Part shown: piece by piece, positions 1 through 7,586 of the stretch
How positions within the stretch are numbered: the first letter of the stretch is position 1
How the letters are laid out: every line of letters begins with the position of its first letter
IMG/VR virus record: IMGVR_UViG_3300035204_001720
Span: 1 to 25,241 of that record
Direction: 5' to 3' (one strand)
DNA length: 25,241 nucleotides
DNA from: a virus
Notes under the pieces: model-generated
Database searches by the model: none
What the model was told of the DNA's origin: nothing
Seen by the model: the letters and a program-made list of their open reading frames with translations, nothing else
Position numbers and translations under genes: made by a program

Positions 1-25
1 TTAAATTTATTCGTGCGGTATTTAA

Positions 26-53
26 TTGATTTTGTGCTTTTCTTTGCTATTAT
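26..53 (+). promoter_or_regulatory. Putative sigma70-like promoter before rmlA
   Basis: TTGATT (26-31) and TATTAT (48-53) are separated by 16 nt, a spacing typical of sigma70-type promoters. The rmlA ATG at 61 lies only 7 nt after the -10-like box, so a transcript would have almost no leader. No Shine-Dalgarno sequence is visible before the ATG. AT-rich DNA produces such boxes by chance, so this remains a candidate. Confidence 0.35.
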
Positions 54-60
54 ATGAGCT

Positions 61-918
61 ATGAAGGGAATAATTCTAACAGGTGGAAAAAGCTCAAGGT
101 TATACCCTACCGCATTAGTAAACAATAAGGGGTTGCTGCCTGTATATGATAAACCCATGATATATTATCCCTTGTGTACGTTAATTGAAAATGGAGTAAA
201 AGATATTTGTATTATTTCTTCTCCTGATCAAATTAACAATTATAGAAAGCTATTAGGTAATGGAAGTAGATTTGGTATTAAAATTTGTTATAAGATTCAA
301 AAAAAGCCAGAAGGAATAGCTCAAGCTTTTTTAATTGCTAGAACTTTTATTAAAGGGAGTAGAGTCGCACTAATTCTTGGTGATAACATTTTCTATGGAA
401 GCCGCGTGTTTAGTAGAGCCTTTCGAGGCTTCAGAACAGGAGCCACTATATTTGGATACGAAGTAAAAGACCCCACAAGATATGGGGTAGTCAACTTTCA
501 CAAAGGGAAACTCGAAAGCGTTATAGAGAAACCCAAGGAACCACAGAGCAACTATGCAGTTCCGGGGCTATACTTATTTGATAAAGATGTTTTTGAAATT
601 GCTAAATACCATGTAAAACCCTCTCAAAGAGGAGAACTTGAAATAACTTCCGTAATCAATCAATACATTGGAAGAGGTAAATCAGTAAAACTAGTAAAAA
701 TCAACAGAGGTTGTGCGTGGCTTGACGCAGGGACTCCTACTTCCTTGCACGAATCATCACAATACATTAAGGTTATAGAAGATAGACAAGGAATTAAAAT
801 AGGTTGTGTTGAAGAAGCTGCTTTTAAAAGAAAATTCATAAACAAGGCACAGTTAATAGAAATAGCGGCCAAAATGCCAAATAGCGATTATAAAGAATAT
901 ATAGAAGGATTATTATGA
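61..918 (+). CDS. rmlA: Glucose-1-phosphate thymidylyltransferase (RmlA-like)
   Basis: This enzyme makes dTDP-glucose from glucose-1-phosphate and dTTP, the first step of dTDP-6-deoxysugar synthesis in the cytoplasm. The 285 aa length is close to the usual ~290. The N-terminal nucleotide-binding signature LTGGKSSRLYP is followed by LLPVYDKPMIYYPL (residues 25-38). The sugar-binding/catalytic segments LGDNIFYG, YGVV, EKPKEPQSNYAVPGLYLFD and AWLDAGTP appear in the family order. The usual G-x-G-T-R-L signature is altered to GGKSSRL, but the arginine and leucine remain. The gene overlaps the next by 4 nt, and dTDP-glucose dehydratase lies three genes downstream, which supports a dTDP-sugar role. 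Confidence 0.93.
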   Translation: MKGIILTGGKSSRLYPTALVNNKGLLPVYDKPMIYYPLCTLIENGVKDICIISSPDQINNYRKLLGNGSRFGIKICYKIQKKPEGIAQAFLIARTFIKGSRVALILGDNIFYGSRVFSRAFRGFRTGATIFGYEVKDPTRYGVVNFHKGKLESVIEKPKEPQSNYAVPGLYLFDKDVFEIAKYHVKPSQRGELEITSVINQYIGRGKSVKLVKINRGCAWLDAGTPTSLHESSQYIKVIEDRQGIKIGCVEEAAFKRKFINKAQLIEIAAKMPNSDYKEYIEGLL

Positions 919-1778
919 TATTAGTATTAGGACAAACAGGATACATAGGAAGTCAATTCATAAATGAGTTAAAATATAGAAATATACCATATACAGGATT
1001 ATCGCGGGTAGATATAAATTATTGTAATTATTCTGATCTATTTTCCTATTTAACCACTTCTAATTTTAGAGGCTATGATTTAATTATTAATTGTGCTGGA
1101 TACATAGGTAGGCCAAACGTAGATGCTTGCGAAGATCACAAAGCAGAAACGATAGAGGGAAATGTTGTATTACCTAAAATGTTGTCAGACATTTGCGTGG
1201 AAACAGGTTACACAAAATTAATGCACATATCTTCTGGATGTATCTACAATGGGTATACGAAAAGCTACACCGAGGAAGACCCACCCGATTTTTGTTTTAA
1301 AACTAATAATGGTTCTTTTTATTCTGGGTGTAAAGCTTTAGCCGAGGATCTAATTAATAAAGATAATTCTTATATTTGTCGATTGAGAATTCCTTTTGAT
1401 GAATTTGACAATCCTCGAAATTATCTCAGCAAATTAAAAAATTATGACAAATTATTAAACGCAGATAACTCTGTCTCTCATAGAGCTGATTTTGTTAAAG
1501 CATGTTTAGATTTATATGAGATGAATTGTGATACCGGCATTTACAATGTCGTTAACACCGGCTCGGTGACAACCGCTTGGGTTACGCAGCAGATGGCAAA
1601 ATATAATATTAAAAATGATTTTAGCTTTTTTTCGTCTGAAGAAGAGTTTTACAAATTTGGAGCGAAGGCTCCAAGGTCTAATTGTTTGCTCGATAACTCT
1701 AAATTACTATCATCTGGCGTTAGAATAAGAAGTGTAGAAGAAGCAGTGGACGGCGCTTTGTCTAACTGGAGAGCCTAA
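915..1778 (+). CDS. NAD(P)-dependent sugar reductase/epimerase, RmlD-like SDR
   Basis: This is an extended short-chain dehydrogenase/reductase of 287 aa. The Rossmann glycine motif GQTGYIG is at residues 6-12. The catalytic pair is Tyr136 and Lys140 in YSGCK, with the serine element HISSGC near residue 104. Length and architecture fit RmlD-like dTDP-4-keto-sugar reductases, but the family also includes 4,6-dehydratases and epimerases. The exact substrate is therefore inference from the neighbouring rmlA and rmlB. The start overlaps the end of rmlA (ATGA-type junction) and the stop codon overlaps the next ATG (TAATG), suggesting translational coupling. No RmlC 3,5-epimerase is seen, so the product may be a 6-deoxyhexose other than rhamnose. 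Confidence 0.75.
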   Translation: MILVLGQTGYIGSQFINELKYRNIPYTGLSRVDINYCNYSDLFSYLTTSNFRGYDLIINCAGYIGRPNVDACEDHKAETIEGNVVLPKMLSDICVETGYTKLMHISSGCIYNGYTKSYTEEDPPDFCFKTNNGSFYSGCKALAEDLINKDNSYICRLRIPFDEFDNPRNYLSKLKNYDKLLNADNSVSHRADFVKACLDLYEMNCDTGIYNVVNTGSVTTAWVTQQMAKYNIKNDFSFFSSEEEFYKFGAKAPRSNCLLDNSKLLSSGVRIRSVEEAVDGALSNWRA

Positions 1779-2548
1779 TGAAGCTTACTATTTATATAGC
1801 TATAACTAGAGATTATTTTATATTTTCAAAAATATTAATCCATTCTTTAGTACAGAATTTTCCAAACGAAAAAATAAAAAAAATTGTAATTAACAATATA
1901 GGGTTATCGCAATCTCAATTATCGTGGTTAGAAAATAGTTTTGAAAGAATAGAGTTTATAGAAACGACGAAAGAAACAATAGAAACTGAATTCAAAATAC
2001 ATACAGCAGAATGGCAGGAGGCCGTTAGTCAAAAAACCATAGGCCTACACCAGATATGTGAAGAGAAGAATTATCCGATATTAATGCTTGATTGCGATAT
2101 GTATGTAGTTAAAGACTTTTCTAATGAAATTTTTGAAGAATGTGATATCCAAGTATGTAAACGACCCCCATTATCAACCGGAACGGGGTATGTGTTGAAT
2201 TATATAGGGTGTTGGTTTCTAGTGCATACTCCTTTGGGGAAAGAATTCGTAGAATCATGGATAAGAACCATACCCCACATGAAAGGCGGGCACAAAGAGA
2301 CTCCCGCCTTATGTTCCCTCATACCCACCACTGGTCAACGTTACCTAATAAAAGAAAACACGCAAGATAATGTAGCCTCCTTAAACGCTAAAAAACATGA
2401 AGACGAAAGAAGGACGTCTAAAATTCTCCACTTTAAAAGCAAGCCGCACGGAGGAAGACATTACCAAAGCTTGCCTGAACGAATTTTAAATGTGAAAAAC
2501 ATTCCACACGACATAGGCTACACCATAACACAACTTATAAAATCATGA
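1778..2548 (+). CDS. Glycosyltransferase-like protein, GT-A fold
   Basis: This 256 aa protein begins with a beta strand, IYIAITRDYF, typical of nucleotide-diphospho-sugar transferases. It has a DxD-type metal/nucleotide-sugar motif, MLDCDMYVVKDF, with Asp105-Cys-Asp107. The DxD sits after a hydrophobic strand (YPILML), as in family 8-like GT-A enzymes. It lies between the RmlD-like and RmlB genes, with 1 nt and 4 nt overlaps. It probably transfers a sugar made by this cassette. The acceptor (virion protein, phage DNA or host surface glycan) cannot be read from the sequence. No signal peptide or membrane segment is seen, so it is probably cytoplasmic. Confidence 0.65.
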   Translation: MKLTIYIAITRDYFIFSKILIHSLVQNFPNEKIKKIVINNIGLSQSQLSWLENSFERIEFIETTKETIETEFKIHTAEWQEAVSQKTIGLHQICEEKNYPILMLDCDMYVVKDFSNEIFEECDIQVCKRPPLSTGTGYVLNYIGCWFLVHTPLGKEFVESWIRTIPHMKGGHKETPALCSLIPTTGQRYLIKENTQDNVASLNAKKHEDERRTSKILHFKSKPHGGRHYQSLPERILNVKNIPHDIGYTITQLIKS

Positions 2549-3486
2549 ACTTACTAGTAACAGGAGGATGCGGGTTTATCGGCTCTAACTTTATAGAGCA
2601 CGTTATAAACAAAAAACAAATCAATAAACTAATCAATGTCGACTGTTTGTCTTACGCTGGGTCATTAGACAATACGGCTAGTTTTTGTGGTGACTCTAAA
2701 TATCTTTTTGAAGAATATGATTTATCTAATTATCAAAGCACCTACGATACCTTTTACAAGCATGACATAACACACGTAGTCCATCTAGCTGCAGAAACGC
2801 ACGTAGATAACTCTATATTGGACGCTGACGCATTTTTATCGGCAAACGTACTCGGAACACACAACTTACTTAAAGCCGCCTTAAAATTCAAAATAAAGCG
2901 ATTTCATCATGTATCGACTGATGAAGTGTACGGACATCTAAATAAGGAAGATAAGAAATTTTCAGAAGACACTCCATATGACCCAAGGAATCCGTATTCA
3001 GCTTCGAAAGCTGCTTCAGATTTTTTAGTAAGATCTTATTTTCATACGCATAGCTTGCCGATAACCCTTTCAAATTGTAGTAACAATTATGGCCCAAATC
3101 AGCACAAGGAAAAGTTTATACCTACTGTTATTAATTCATTATTAAGCGAGCAAGATATACCTGTTTACGGTAAAGGAGATAATATCAGAGATTGGATTTA
3201 CGTAGAAGATCACTGTAGGGCTCTATGGAAAATCCTTACCAAAGGTAAAACGGGCGAAACTTATCTGGTGGGATCAAAATGTGAAAAAACAAATTTAGAA
3301 ATAATCCATCAAATTTGTAAAATATTAGAAAAGGAGCCAAAAGAATATATTAACTTCGTAAATGACCGGCTAGGACATGACTTTAGATATGCCATCAATA
3401 ACAAAAAAATATCTAAAGAACTAAAGTGGAAACCCAAAACTAAACTAAAAAAAGGCCTTAAAAAAACCATAAAACATTATGCATGA
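2545..3486 (+). CDS. rmlB: dTDP-glucose 4,6-dehydratase (RmlB-like)
   Basis: This enzyme converts dTDP-glucose to dTDP-4-keto-6-deoxyglucose using bound NAD. The Rossmann motif TGGCGFIGSN is at residues 6-15. The diagnostic dehydratase triad Thr-Asp-Glu appears in VSTDEVYG (T125, D126, E127). The SDR pair is Tyr151 and Lys155 in YSASK. LAAETHVDNSI and SNNYGPNQ further match RmlB, and GDNIRDWIYVEDHC is the usual C-terminal substrate-binding segment. At 313 aa it is a little shorter than the 330-360 aa of cellular enzymes, which is common in phage-borne or streamlined versions. It acts directly after the rmlA product. It is coupled to its neighbours by overlaps of 4 nt upstream and 8 nt downstream. 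Confidence 0.93.
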   Translation: MNLLVTGGCGFIGSNFIEHVINKKQINKLINVDCLSYAGSLDNTASFCGDSKYLFEEYDLSNYQSTYDTFYKHDITHVVHLAAETHVDNSILDADAFLSANVLGTHNLLKAALKFKIKRFHHVSTDEVYGHLNKEDKKFSEDTPYDPRNPYSASKAASDFLVRSYFHTHSLPITLSNCSNNYGPNQHKEKFIPTVINSLLSEQDIPVYGKGDNIRDWIYVEDHCRALWKILTKGKTGETYLVGSKCEKTNLEIIHQICKILEKEPKEYINFVNDRLGHDFRYAINNKKISKELKWKPKTKLKKGLKKTIKHYA

Positions 3487-4450
3487 AACTCTTATAGAAA
3501 ACGTAAAGCTTCATATTGACGAGATTTTACCCCAAGAAAACGAAATCACCCTAAGGGGTTGGTGCGCTTCAGATTCTTCTAAAGTTAAAAAGATAAGACT
3601 TTTCGCTGGTAAAAATTTCGCTCACAAAGGAGAATGCCAAGAAGCTAGGGAAGACGTGTATGAATATTACGAAAAAAATAAAAATTTCCTAAATTCTGGG
3701 TTTACTATTTCTGTCCCCCATAAGCTAAAAGAAGATAAGGATATTTTCTTACAAATTCTACACAAAAACAAATGGGAAAATGTTAAGAGAATAGAAGGAA
3801 GAGCTTCCTTACGTTTAAAAGAGATAAAAACTGATTTTGACATAAATAAAACCTTAGACACAAACTTAATCGTTGTTGATAATTTTTATGAAGACCCCCA
3901 CCTAATAAGAGAGTTCGCCTTATCCAGAAACTCTTTCGCTCCGCACACTGAATACCACAAGGGTCAAAGAACAGAAGAAAACTTTAGGCCAGACGGAGTA
4001 AAGGAGGTCATCAGTAAACTCTTAAACAAAAAAATAACAAATTGGGATACCCACGGAGCCAATGGAGTTTTTCAATTCTGTACGTCTGAGGACGCCTTAG
4101 TTTATCATGTGGACACTCAATCCTATGCGGCTGTAGTGTTTTTAACGCCTGACGCTCCCCCAGAATGTGGCACAACGTTCTATAGGAGTAAGGCCAATGG
4201 CCTAAGAGAGAGCCCTACCAATAAGATATCGGAACAATTAAACAAAACTAAAGAACAATTAAATTTCGAAATTTTTAAAAACGGGTTTTATGATAAAACT
4301 CAGTTTGAGACTGTAGATGTTGTCGGAAATGTATTTAATAGACTCGTCATCTGGGACGCTAAATTAATCCATGCTGCATCAGAATATTTTGGAGATAATA
4401 GGGAAAATTCCAGACTCTGGCATATGTTCTTTTTTGATGCAGAAGAGTAA
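3479..4450 (+). CDS. 2-oxoglutarate/Fe(II) oxygenase-like protein with N-terminal accessory domain
   Basis: The C-terminal two thirds look like a non-haem iron dioxygenase fold. A His210-x-Asp212 pair (YHVDTQ) is followed by distal His298 (LIHAAS) and an arginine at 312 (SRLWHMFFFD) that could bind 2-oxoglutarate. The segment VVFLTPDAPPECGTTFYRSK resembles prolyl-4-hydroxylase/DUF6445-type phage proteins. Residues 1-115 form a separate beta-rich region (EITLRGWCASDSSKVKKIRL) of the sort seen attached to glycan-modifying enzymes. The protein probably hydroxylates a sugar, amino acid or base. Its place between rmlB and a WbqC-like gene favours a role in surface or virion glycan modification. 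The substrate is unknown, and the family call rests on motif order only. Confidence 0.6.
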   Translation: MHETLIENVKLHIDEILPQENEITLRGWCASDSSKVKKIRLFAGKNFAHKGECQEAREDVYEYYEKNKNFLNSGFTISVPHKLKEDKDIFLQILHKNKWENVKRIEGRASLRLKEIKTDFDINKTLDTNLIVVDNFYEDPHLIREFALSRNSFAPHTEYHKGQRTEENFRPDGVKEVISKLLNKKITNWDTHGANGVFQFCTSEDALVYHVDTQSYAAVVFLTPDAPPECGTTFYRSKANGLRESPTNKISEQLNKTKEQLNFEIFKNGFYDKTQFETVDVVGNVFNRLVIWDAKLIHAASEYFGDNRENSRLWHMFFFDAEE

Positions 4451-5127
4451 TGAAAATTGCTATTGTCCAGCCCAACTTTTTTCCATTTAAAGCTTACTAT
4501 GACTTGGCCGGCAGAGTTGATAGGTTTATCTTTTTGGATGATACGCGCTACAACAATAAAAGCTGGGTTAACAAAACTGTCATTAATTTAAATTCTAAGA
4601 ATTATTATTTCAGAGTGCCCTTAGATCATGATCCTTCTGAGCTCGTTTTAACTAAAGACGTAAGACCTAAAAATAAAAGCTGGAAAAATAAATTCCTTAA
4701 ACTTATTAAAGTTCAATACAAGCGTTCTCCAAATTTTGATGTACTATACCCTATTTTAAAAGAAATTATAAACATACCCACAGAATGTTTCGCTCATATG
4801 TCTGCGTACAGTGTTTTTAGGCTAGCTCATAGCGTGCTGGGGGCGAAAACTCATTTTACCTTCTCTTCTATTAAATACGAAAAAGTTAAATTATCGTATC
4901 AAGATAAGATTTTTCATATATGTAAGAAAGAAAAAGCGAAGACACTATATACCTTTGCGGGGAACAGGGGGTCTTTTGACGAAAGAAAATTCACCACGGG
5001 AGGAATAGGGATAAGCTACTTTAATTCTTACTCAAGTAATTATTCCTTTATTGACGAAATTATGCATAATCATTCTTACAGAGACATACTCGAAAAAGAG
5101 TGTAATCTTTTACAAGATGAAACATGA
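4450..5127 (+). CDS. WbqC-like family protein
   Basis: This 225 aa protein opens with IVQPNFFPFKAYYDLAGRVD and then DDTRYNNKSWVNKT, matching the N-terminal signature of the WbqC family (typical form QSNYxPWKGYFDLI...DDVQYTKRDWRNRN). WbqC-like proteins sit in O-antigen and deoxysugar clusters and are thought to act in amino-sugar transfer or modification, though their biochemistry is poorly established. The start overlaps the previous stop (TAATG). The 3' end overlaps the preferred phoH start by 11 nt, so the sugar cassette and phage core genes are expressed as one unit. Confidence 0.8.
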   Translation: MKIAIVQPNFFPFKAYYDLAGRVDRFIFLDDTRYNNKSWVNKTVINLNSKNYYFRVPLDHDPSELVLTKDVRPKNKSWKNKFLKLIKVQYKRSPNFDVLYPILKEIINIPTECFAHMSAYSVFRLAHSVLGAKTHFTFSSIKYEKVKLSYQDKIFHICKKEKAKTLYTFAGNRGSFDERKFTTGGIGISYFNSYSSNYSFIDEIMHNHSYRDILEKECNLLQDET

Positions 5128-5917
5128 GCCCTGCAAAAGTAAAGGGAAGGACGGCAAAGTCAAAATTCGTGGAGACAGAAAAACAGCCGAAAACCTAACT
5201 GGGTGCGCCAAAAAAGGTCCCAAAACCCCGAACCCCATCAAAAGGCAAATAAAGCTTAACCAATTTCCTTGGACTGAAAAGCAGAAAGAGTTTTTTAGGG
5301 TAGCGCTAGACCCATCAACTAACGTGGTTTTTGTAAACGGACCCGCTGGAACGTCAAAAACGCTTTTGTCCGTATATTGCGGTCTTCAGCTTCTAAACAT
5401 GAAGGTTGCTGATGATATAATGTACTTGCGCTCTGCTGTTGAAAGCTCTGATAAAAGCTTGGGCTACCTGCCCGGTGATGCAAACGAAAAATTAAGGTTC
5501 TATAACTTACCATTCCTTGACAAGCTCGACGAATTGCTTACGGAAAGTACCGCCCAGAAACTAGAGGACCAAAAAAGGATTTCCATGTTCCCCGTAAACT
5601 TTGCTAGGGGCATGAACTGGAAGCATAAATGCATTATTCTTGACGAAGCCCAAAACAGCTCTGTAAAGGAAATTATAACCGTTCTCACCAGAATGGGCGA
5701 AGGGTGCAGGTGCTTTGTTTTGGCAGACCCAATGCAAACCGACCTGAAAAGCGAAAGCTCGCAGGGAGGGTTTGAGGGCCTGTCTCATATTTTTTCTGAC
5801 GAAGAAAGCGTTAATATGGGCATATATACCTTCGAATTCTCAGAGGAAGACATAATGAGATCAGAGCTAGTTAAATTTTTGATTAAAAAAATACATAAAT
5901 TCGCAGAGGAGGAATAA
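5117..5917 (+). CDS. phoH: PhoH-like P-loop ATPase
   Basis: This PhoH-family ATPase is about 266 aa from the ATG at 5117. Walker A is GPAGTSKT at residues 75-82 and Walker B is IILDEAQN at 173-180, the DEAQN form being diagnostic of PhoH. TRMGEG and LADPMQTDL follow as in the family. I prefer 5117 (MKHEPCKSKG) over a longer in-frame start at 5051, because the upstream 22 codons lie inside the WbqC-like gene. PhoH is frequent in marine phages; its phage function is unresolved and may involve RNA metabolism. The N-terminal ~45 residues are lysine-rich and cysteine-containing and lie outside the ATPase domain. The stop codon overlaps the next start (TAATG). Confidence 0.9.
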   Translation: MKHEPCKSKGKDGKVKIRGDRKTAENLTGCAKKGPKTPNPIKRQIKLNQFPWTEKQKEFFRVALDPSTNVVFVNGPAGTSKTLLSVYCGLQLLNMKVADDIMYLRSAVESSDKSLGYLPGDANEKLRFYNLPFLDKLDELLTESTAQKLEDQKRISMFPVNFARGMNWKHKCIILDEAQNSSVKEIITVLTRMGEGCRCFVLADPMQTDLKSESSQGGFEGLSHIFSDEESVNMGIYTFEFSEEDIMRSELVKFLIKKIHKFAEEE

Positions 5918-6234
5918 TGCATCAGGCTTTAAGAAAAGAGTTTGAAAACCTCAAGCACTTATCTCAAGGAAGCAATACGCCCCTTTCCCTAATAGAAACT
6001 AAGAGAGAGGACATAGTCTTCATTTCCAACGGTAAACGACTCGTGTGCTTGGCTATACAGGAAACTAAAATTCACAACATCTTATCTTGCTTCAGGGTTA
6101 ATATTGAAAAATGGAAATGGGCGGAAGACGAGGGGTTCGAACTAGAGAACGGTCTTCCTGATGAATTAATAGGCGAAATTTTAGTCAAGTTCCAAACCCC
6201 GGAAGAATACCTAAGGTATTTAAATCTTTATTAA
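5917..6234 (+). CDS. Hypothetical protein, 105 aa
   Basis: I do not recognise this protein. It is preceded by a strong Shine-Dalgarno sequence (GAGGAG, about 5 nt before the ATG) and overlaps the phoH stop by 1 nt, so it is very likely expressed. It is acidic towards the C terminus (KWAEDEGFELENGLPDEL) and has a predicted alpha/beta character, with hydrophobic strands such as DIVFISNGKRLVCLAIQ. No signal peptide, membrane segment or metal motif is visible. It ends just before a gap holding a convergent minus-strand ORF. Confidence 0.75.
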   Translation: MHQALRKEFENLKHLSQGSNTPLSLIETKREDIVFISNGKRLVCLAIQETKIHNILSCFRVNIEKWKWAEDEGFELENGLPDELIGEILVKFQTPEEYLRYLNLY

Positions 6235-6248
6235 TTTATTAAGATTTA
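6221..6248. terminator. Possible bidirectional AT-rich hairpin between convergent ORFs
   Basis: A perfect 8-bp inverted repeat, TAAATCTT (6221-6228) and AAGATTTA (6241-6248), with a 12-nt loop spans the stop codons of the + gene ending at 6234 and the minus ORF ending at 6239. Its position fits a shared terminator. The stem is AT-rich and weak, and the following T run is short. Confidence 0.3.
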
Positions 6249-6430
6249 TGATAATTTTTATAATGTTTATTTGTCCAGTGATCTTCTTTGTCTAATCCAT
6301 GATTACGGATATATACCTCCGCATCGTGGGCTAGGTTGTTTATTTTTTGAAAATATGTGGCAATATCTCTGTTATTGTTTTTACAAAAAGGAAAGCTTAG
6401 GTCCATAATTTCTTTTAGCTCTTTTTTCAT
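6239..6430 (-). CDS. Possible small minus-strand hypothetical protein, 63 aa
   Basis: This is the only minus-strand ORF that does not lie opposite a convincing + gene. It fills most of the 270-nt gap between 6234 and 6505. The product is charged and aromatic (residues 36-54 include AEVYIRNHGLDKEDHW) and has the look of a soluble folded peptide rather than random translation. No good Shine-Dalgarno sequence precedes the ATG, although AT-rich promoter-like sequence lies upstream at 6431-6504. No family is recognised. It could be a small early or regulatory gene, or non-coding spacer. Confidence 0.4.
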   Translation of the reverse strand: MKKELKEIMDLSFPFCKNNNRDIATYFQKINNLAHDAEVYIRNHGLDKEDHWTNKHYKNYHKS

Positions 6431-6485
6431 TTTAGCGTCTAATCTTGATTACACATAAAATTTTATATTTCTTTTTTTAAAACTC

Positions 6486-6491
6486 TATAAT
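6486..6491 (+). promoter_or_regulatory. Consensus -10-like TATAAT before zinc-ribbon gene
   Basis: An exact TATAAT lies 13 nt before the ATG at 6505, inside an AT-rich intergenic segment following a T7 run. No convincing TTGACA -35 box is seen 17 nt upstream. It may be a phage-type promoter driving the zinc-ribbon/sigma/terminase unit. The same region could fire divergently for the minus-strand ORF. Confidence 0.35.
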
Positions 6492-6504
6492 ATAATTAAT
6501 AAAG

Positions 6505-6891
6505 ATGAAAACATATTGCTATAATTGTGGGGCAAAGTCAGAATTCTCCATTAGGGACAAACCTAAGTTTTGTTCAAAATGTGGAGTTTCCTTTTCGGGT
6601 GAATCGAAAGAAAAAGAGCGAGTGGGCCTCGACTCCGTGGAAGCCGAAGAAGACGAAGGTATCGTAAATATCCCCAACATAAGCGAACTTGAATATGATT
6701 TCTATGACATGAAAAAATCGAAAGAAACCATTGGTTCCTTGGTAGGGACAGGGACATCAAGCGGTCCACCCGGAAGCAATAAACCACAAAAAAATATGCC
6801 GAGTATGACTCGCGAACAAGCTATGGAAATATTCCAAAAAGAAGCCGGGTCAATAAAGCGAAGCGCTAAAAAGAAAGATGCCGAAACATGA
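6505..6891 (+). CDS. Zinc-ribbon protein, 128 aa
   Basis: The N terminus carries a classic zinc ribbon: Cys5-x2-Cys8 (CYNCG) and Cys23-x2-Cys26 (CSKCG) with 14 residues between the pairs. The rest is acidic in the middle (EAEEDEG), then Gly/Pro/Ser-rich, and ends in a basic tail (IKRSAKKKDAET). Such ribbons bind nucleic acid or RNA polymerase subunits. The gene overlaps the sigma-like gene by 14 nt, so a partner role in transcription is plausible but inferred. No enzyme domain is present. The start at 6505 lacks a Shine-Dalgarno sequence and lies close to a TATAAT box. Confidence 0.75.
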   Translation: MKTYCYNCGAKSEFSIRDKPKFCSKCGVSFSGESKEKERVGLDSVEAEEDEGIVNIPNISELEYDFYDMKKSKETIGSLVGTGTSSGPPGSNKPQKNMPSMTREQAMEIFQKEAGSIKRSAKKKDAET

Positions 6892-7585
6892 GAATAAGCC
6901 CACAAAAAAGAAACCCACGTTTGAAGAGTGCATAGGTTTTATAAATGAAGAAATTAATAAGAGGAAAGGTAAATGGAATTTAACCTCTCTTCACTGGTTG
7001 GACTATGACGATGTATCACAAATAATAAGAATACATATCCATGAGAAGTGGCATTTATACAATCCTGAAAAACCCTTAGCGCCTTGGGTCAATAGGATAA
7101 TTTCCAACCAAATAAAAAACCTCATAAGAAATAATTATGGAAACTTTAGTAGACCATGTCTAAAATGCGAAGCGGCAGAACCTAACGATTTATGCAAAAT
7201 ATACGAAAAGCAATGCAACGAATGTCCGCTTTATGCAAAGTGGGAAAAAACAAAAAAGAAAGCATATAACGTAAAAATACCACTAGCTCTAGACGACCAC
7301 GCTCATGAAGTTAGCTTTATATCTTTCGAAGATGGAGTTGATATAGAAAAATACGCACAAAACTTACACAAGGAAATGAAGCGAACTCTAAAGCCTAACG
7401 AGTGGACTGTATATGAAGGTCTATTTATAAAAAATTTAGAAGAAGATGAAGTATCTAGCATGCTTGGATTTAAATCAAACGAAAAAAACAGGAAGCCGGG
7501 ATATAAGCAAATTAAAAATTTAAGAAAAAAAATCATGGACAAGGTTAAAAAATGTCTAGAAAAAGGTAATATTGATATTTTATAA
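6878..7585 (+). CDS. Sigma-70-like RNA polymerase factor with cysteine-rich insert
   Basis: Residues ~40-88 resemble sigma region 2: DYDDVSQIIRIHIHEKWHLY, then NPEKPLAPWVNRIISNQIKN, matching the ECF pattern 'D-hh-Q-x-hhh..W-x-x-hxP-x-xPFxxWL-x-RIxxNxxxDxxR'. Residues ~170-225 resemble region 4 with a helix-turn-helix (LKPNEWTVYEGLFIKNLEED, then EVSSMLGFK). Between them lies an insert with Cys94, Cys97, Cys106, Cys113 and Cys116, a likely zinc site not found in ordinary sigma factors. The protein could direct host RNA polymerase to phage late promoters, as gp55 does in T4; that role is inference. It overlaps the zinc-ribbon gene by 14 nt and is followed 1 nt later by the next start. Confidence 0.65.
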   Translation: MPKHENKPTKKKPTFEECIGFINEEINKRKGKWNLTSLHWLDYDDVSQIIRIHIHEKWHLYNPEKPLAPWVNRIISNQIKNLIRNNYGNFSRPCLKCEAAEPNDLCKIYEKQCNECPLYAKWEKTKKKAYNVKIPLALDDHAHEVSFISFEDGVDIEKYAQNLHKEMKRTLKPNEWTVYEGLFIKNLEEDEVSSMLGFKSNEKNRKPGYKQIKNLRKKIMDKVKKCLEKGNIDIL

Positions 7586-7586
7586 A

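Noticed and set aside
5051-5116. Upstream extension of phoH
   Set aside because: The extra 22 residues overlap the WbqC-like gene by 77 nt; the ATG at 5117 leaves a short 11-nt overlap typical of this region.
7572-7586. TTG start for the helical protein before the nuclease
   Set aside because: The ATG at 7587, one nt after the upstream stop, is more likely and avoids overlap.
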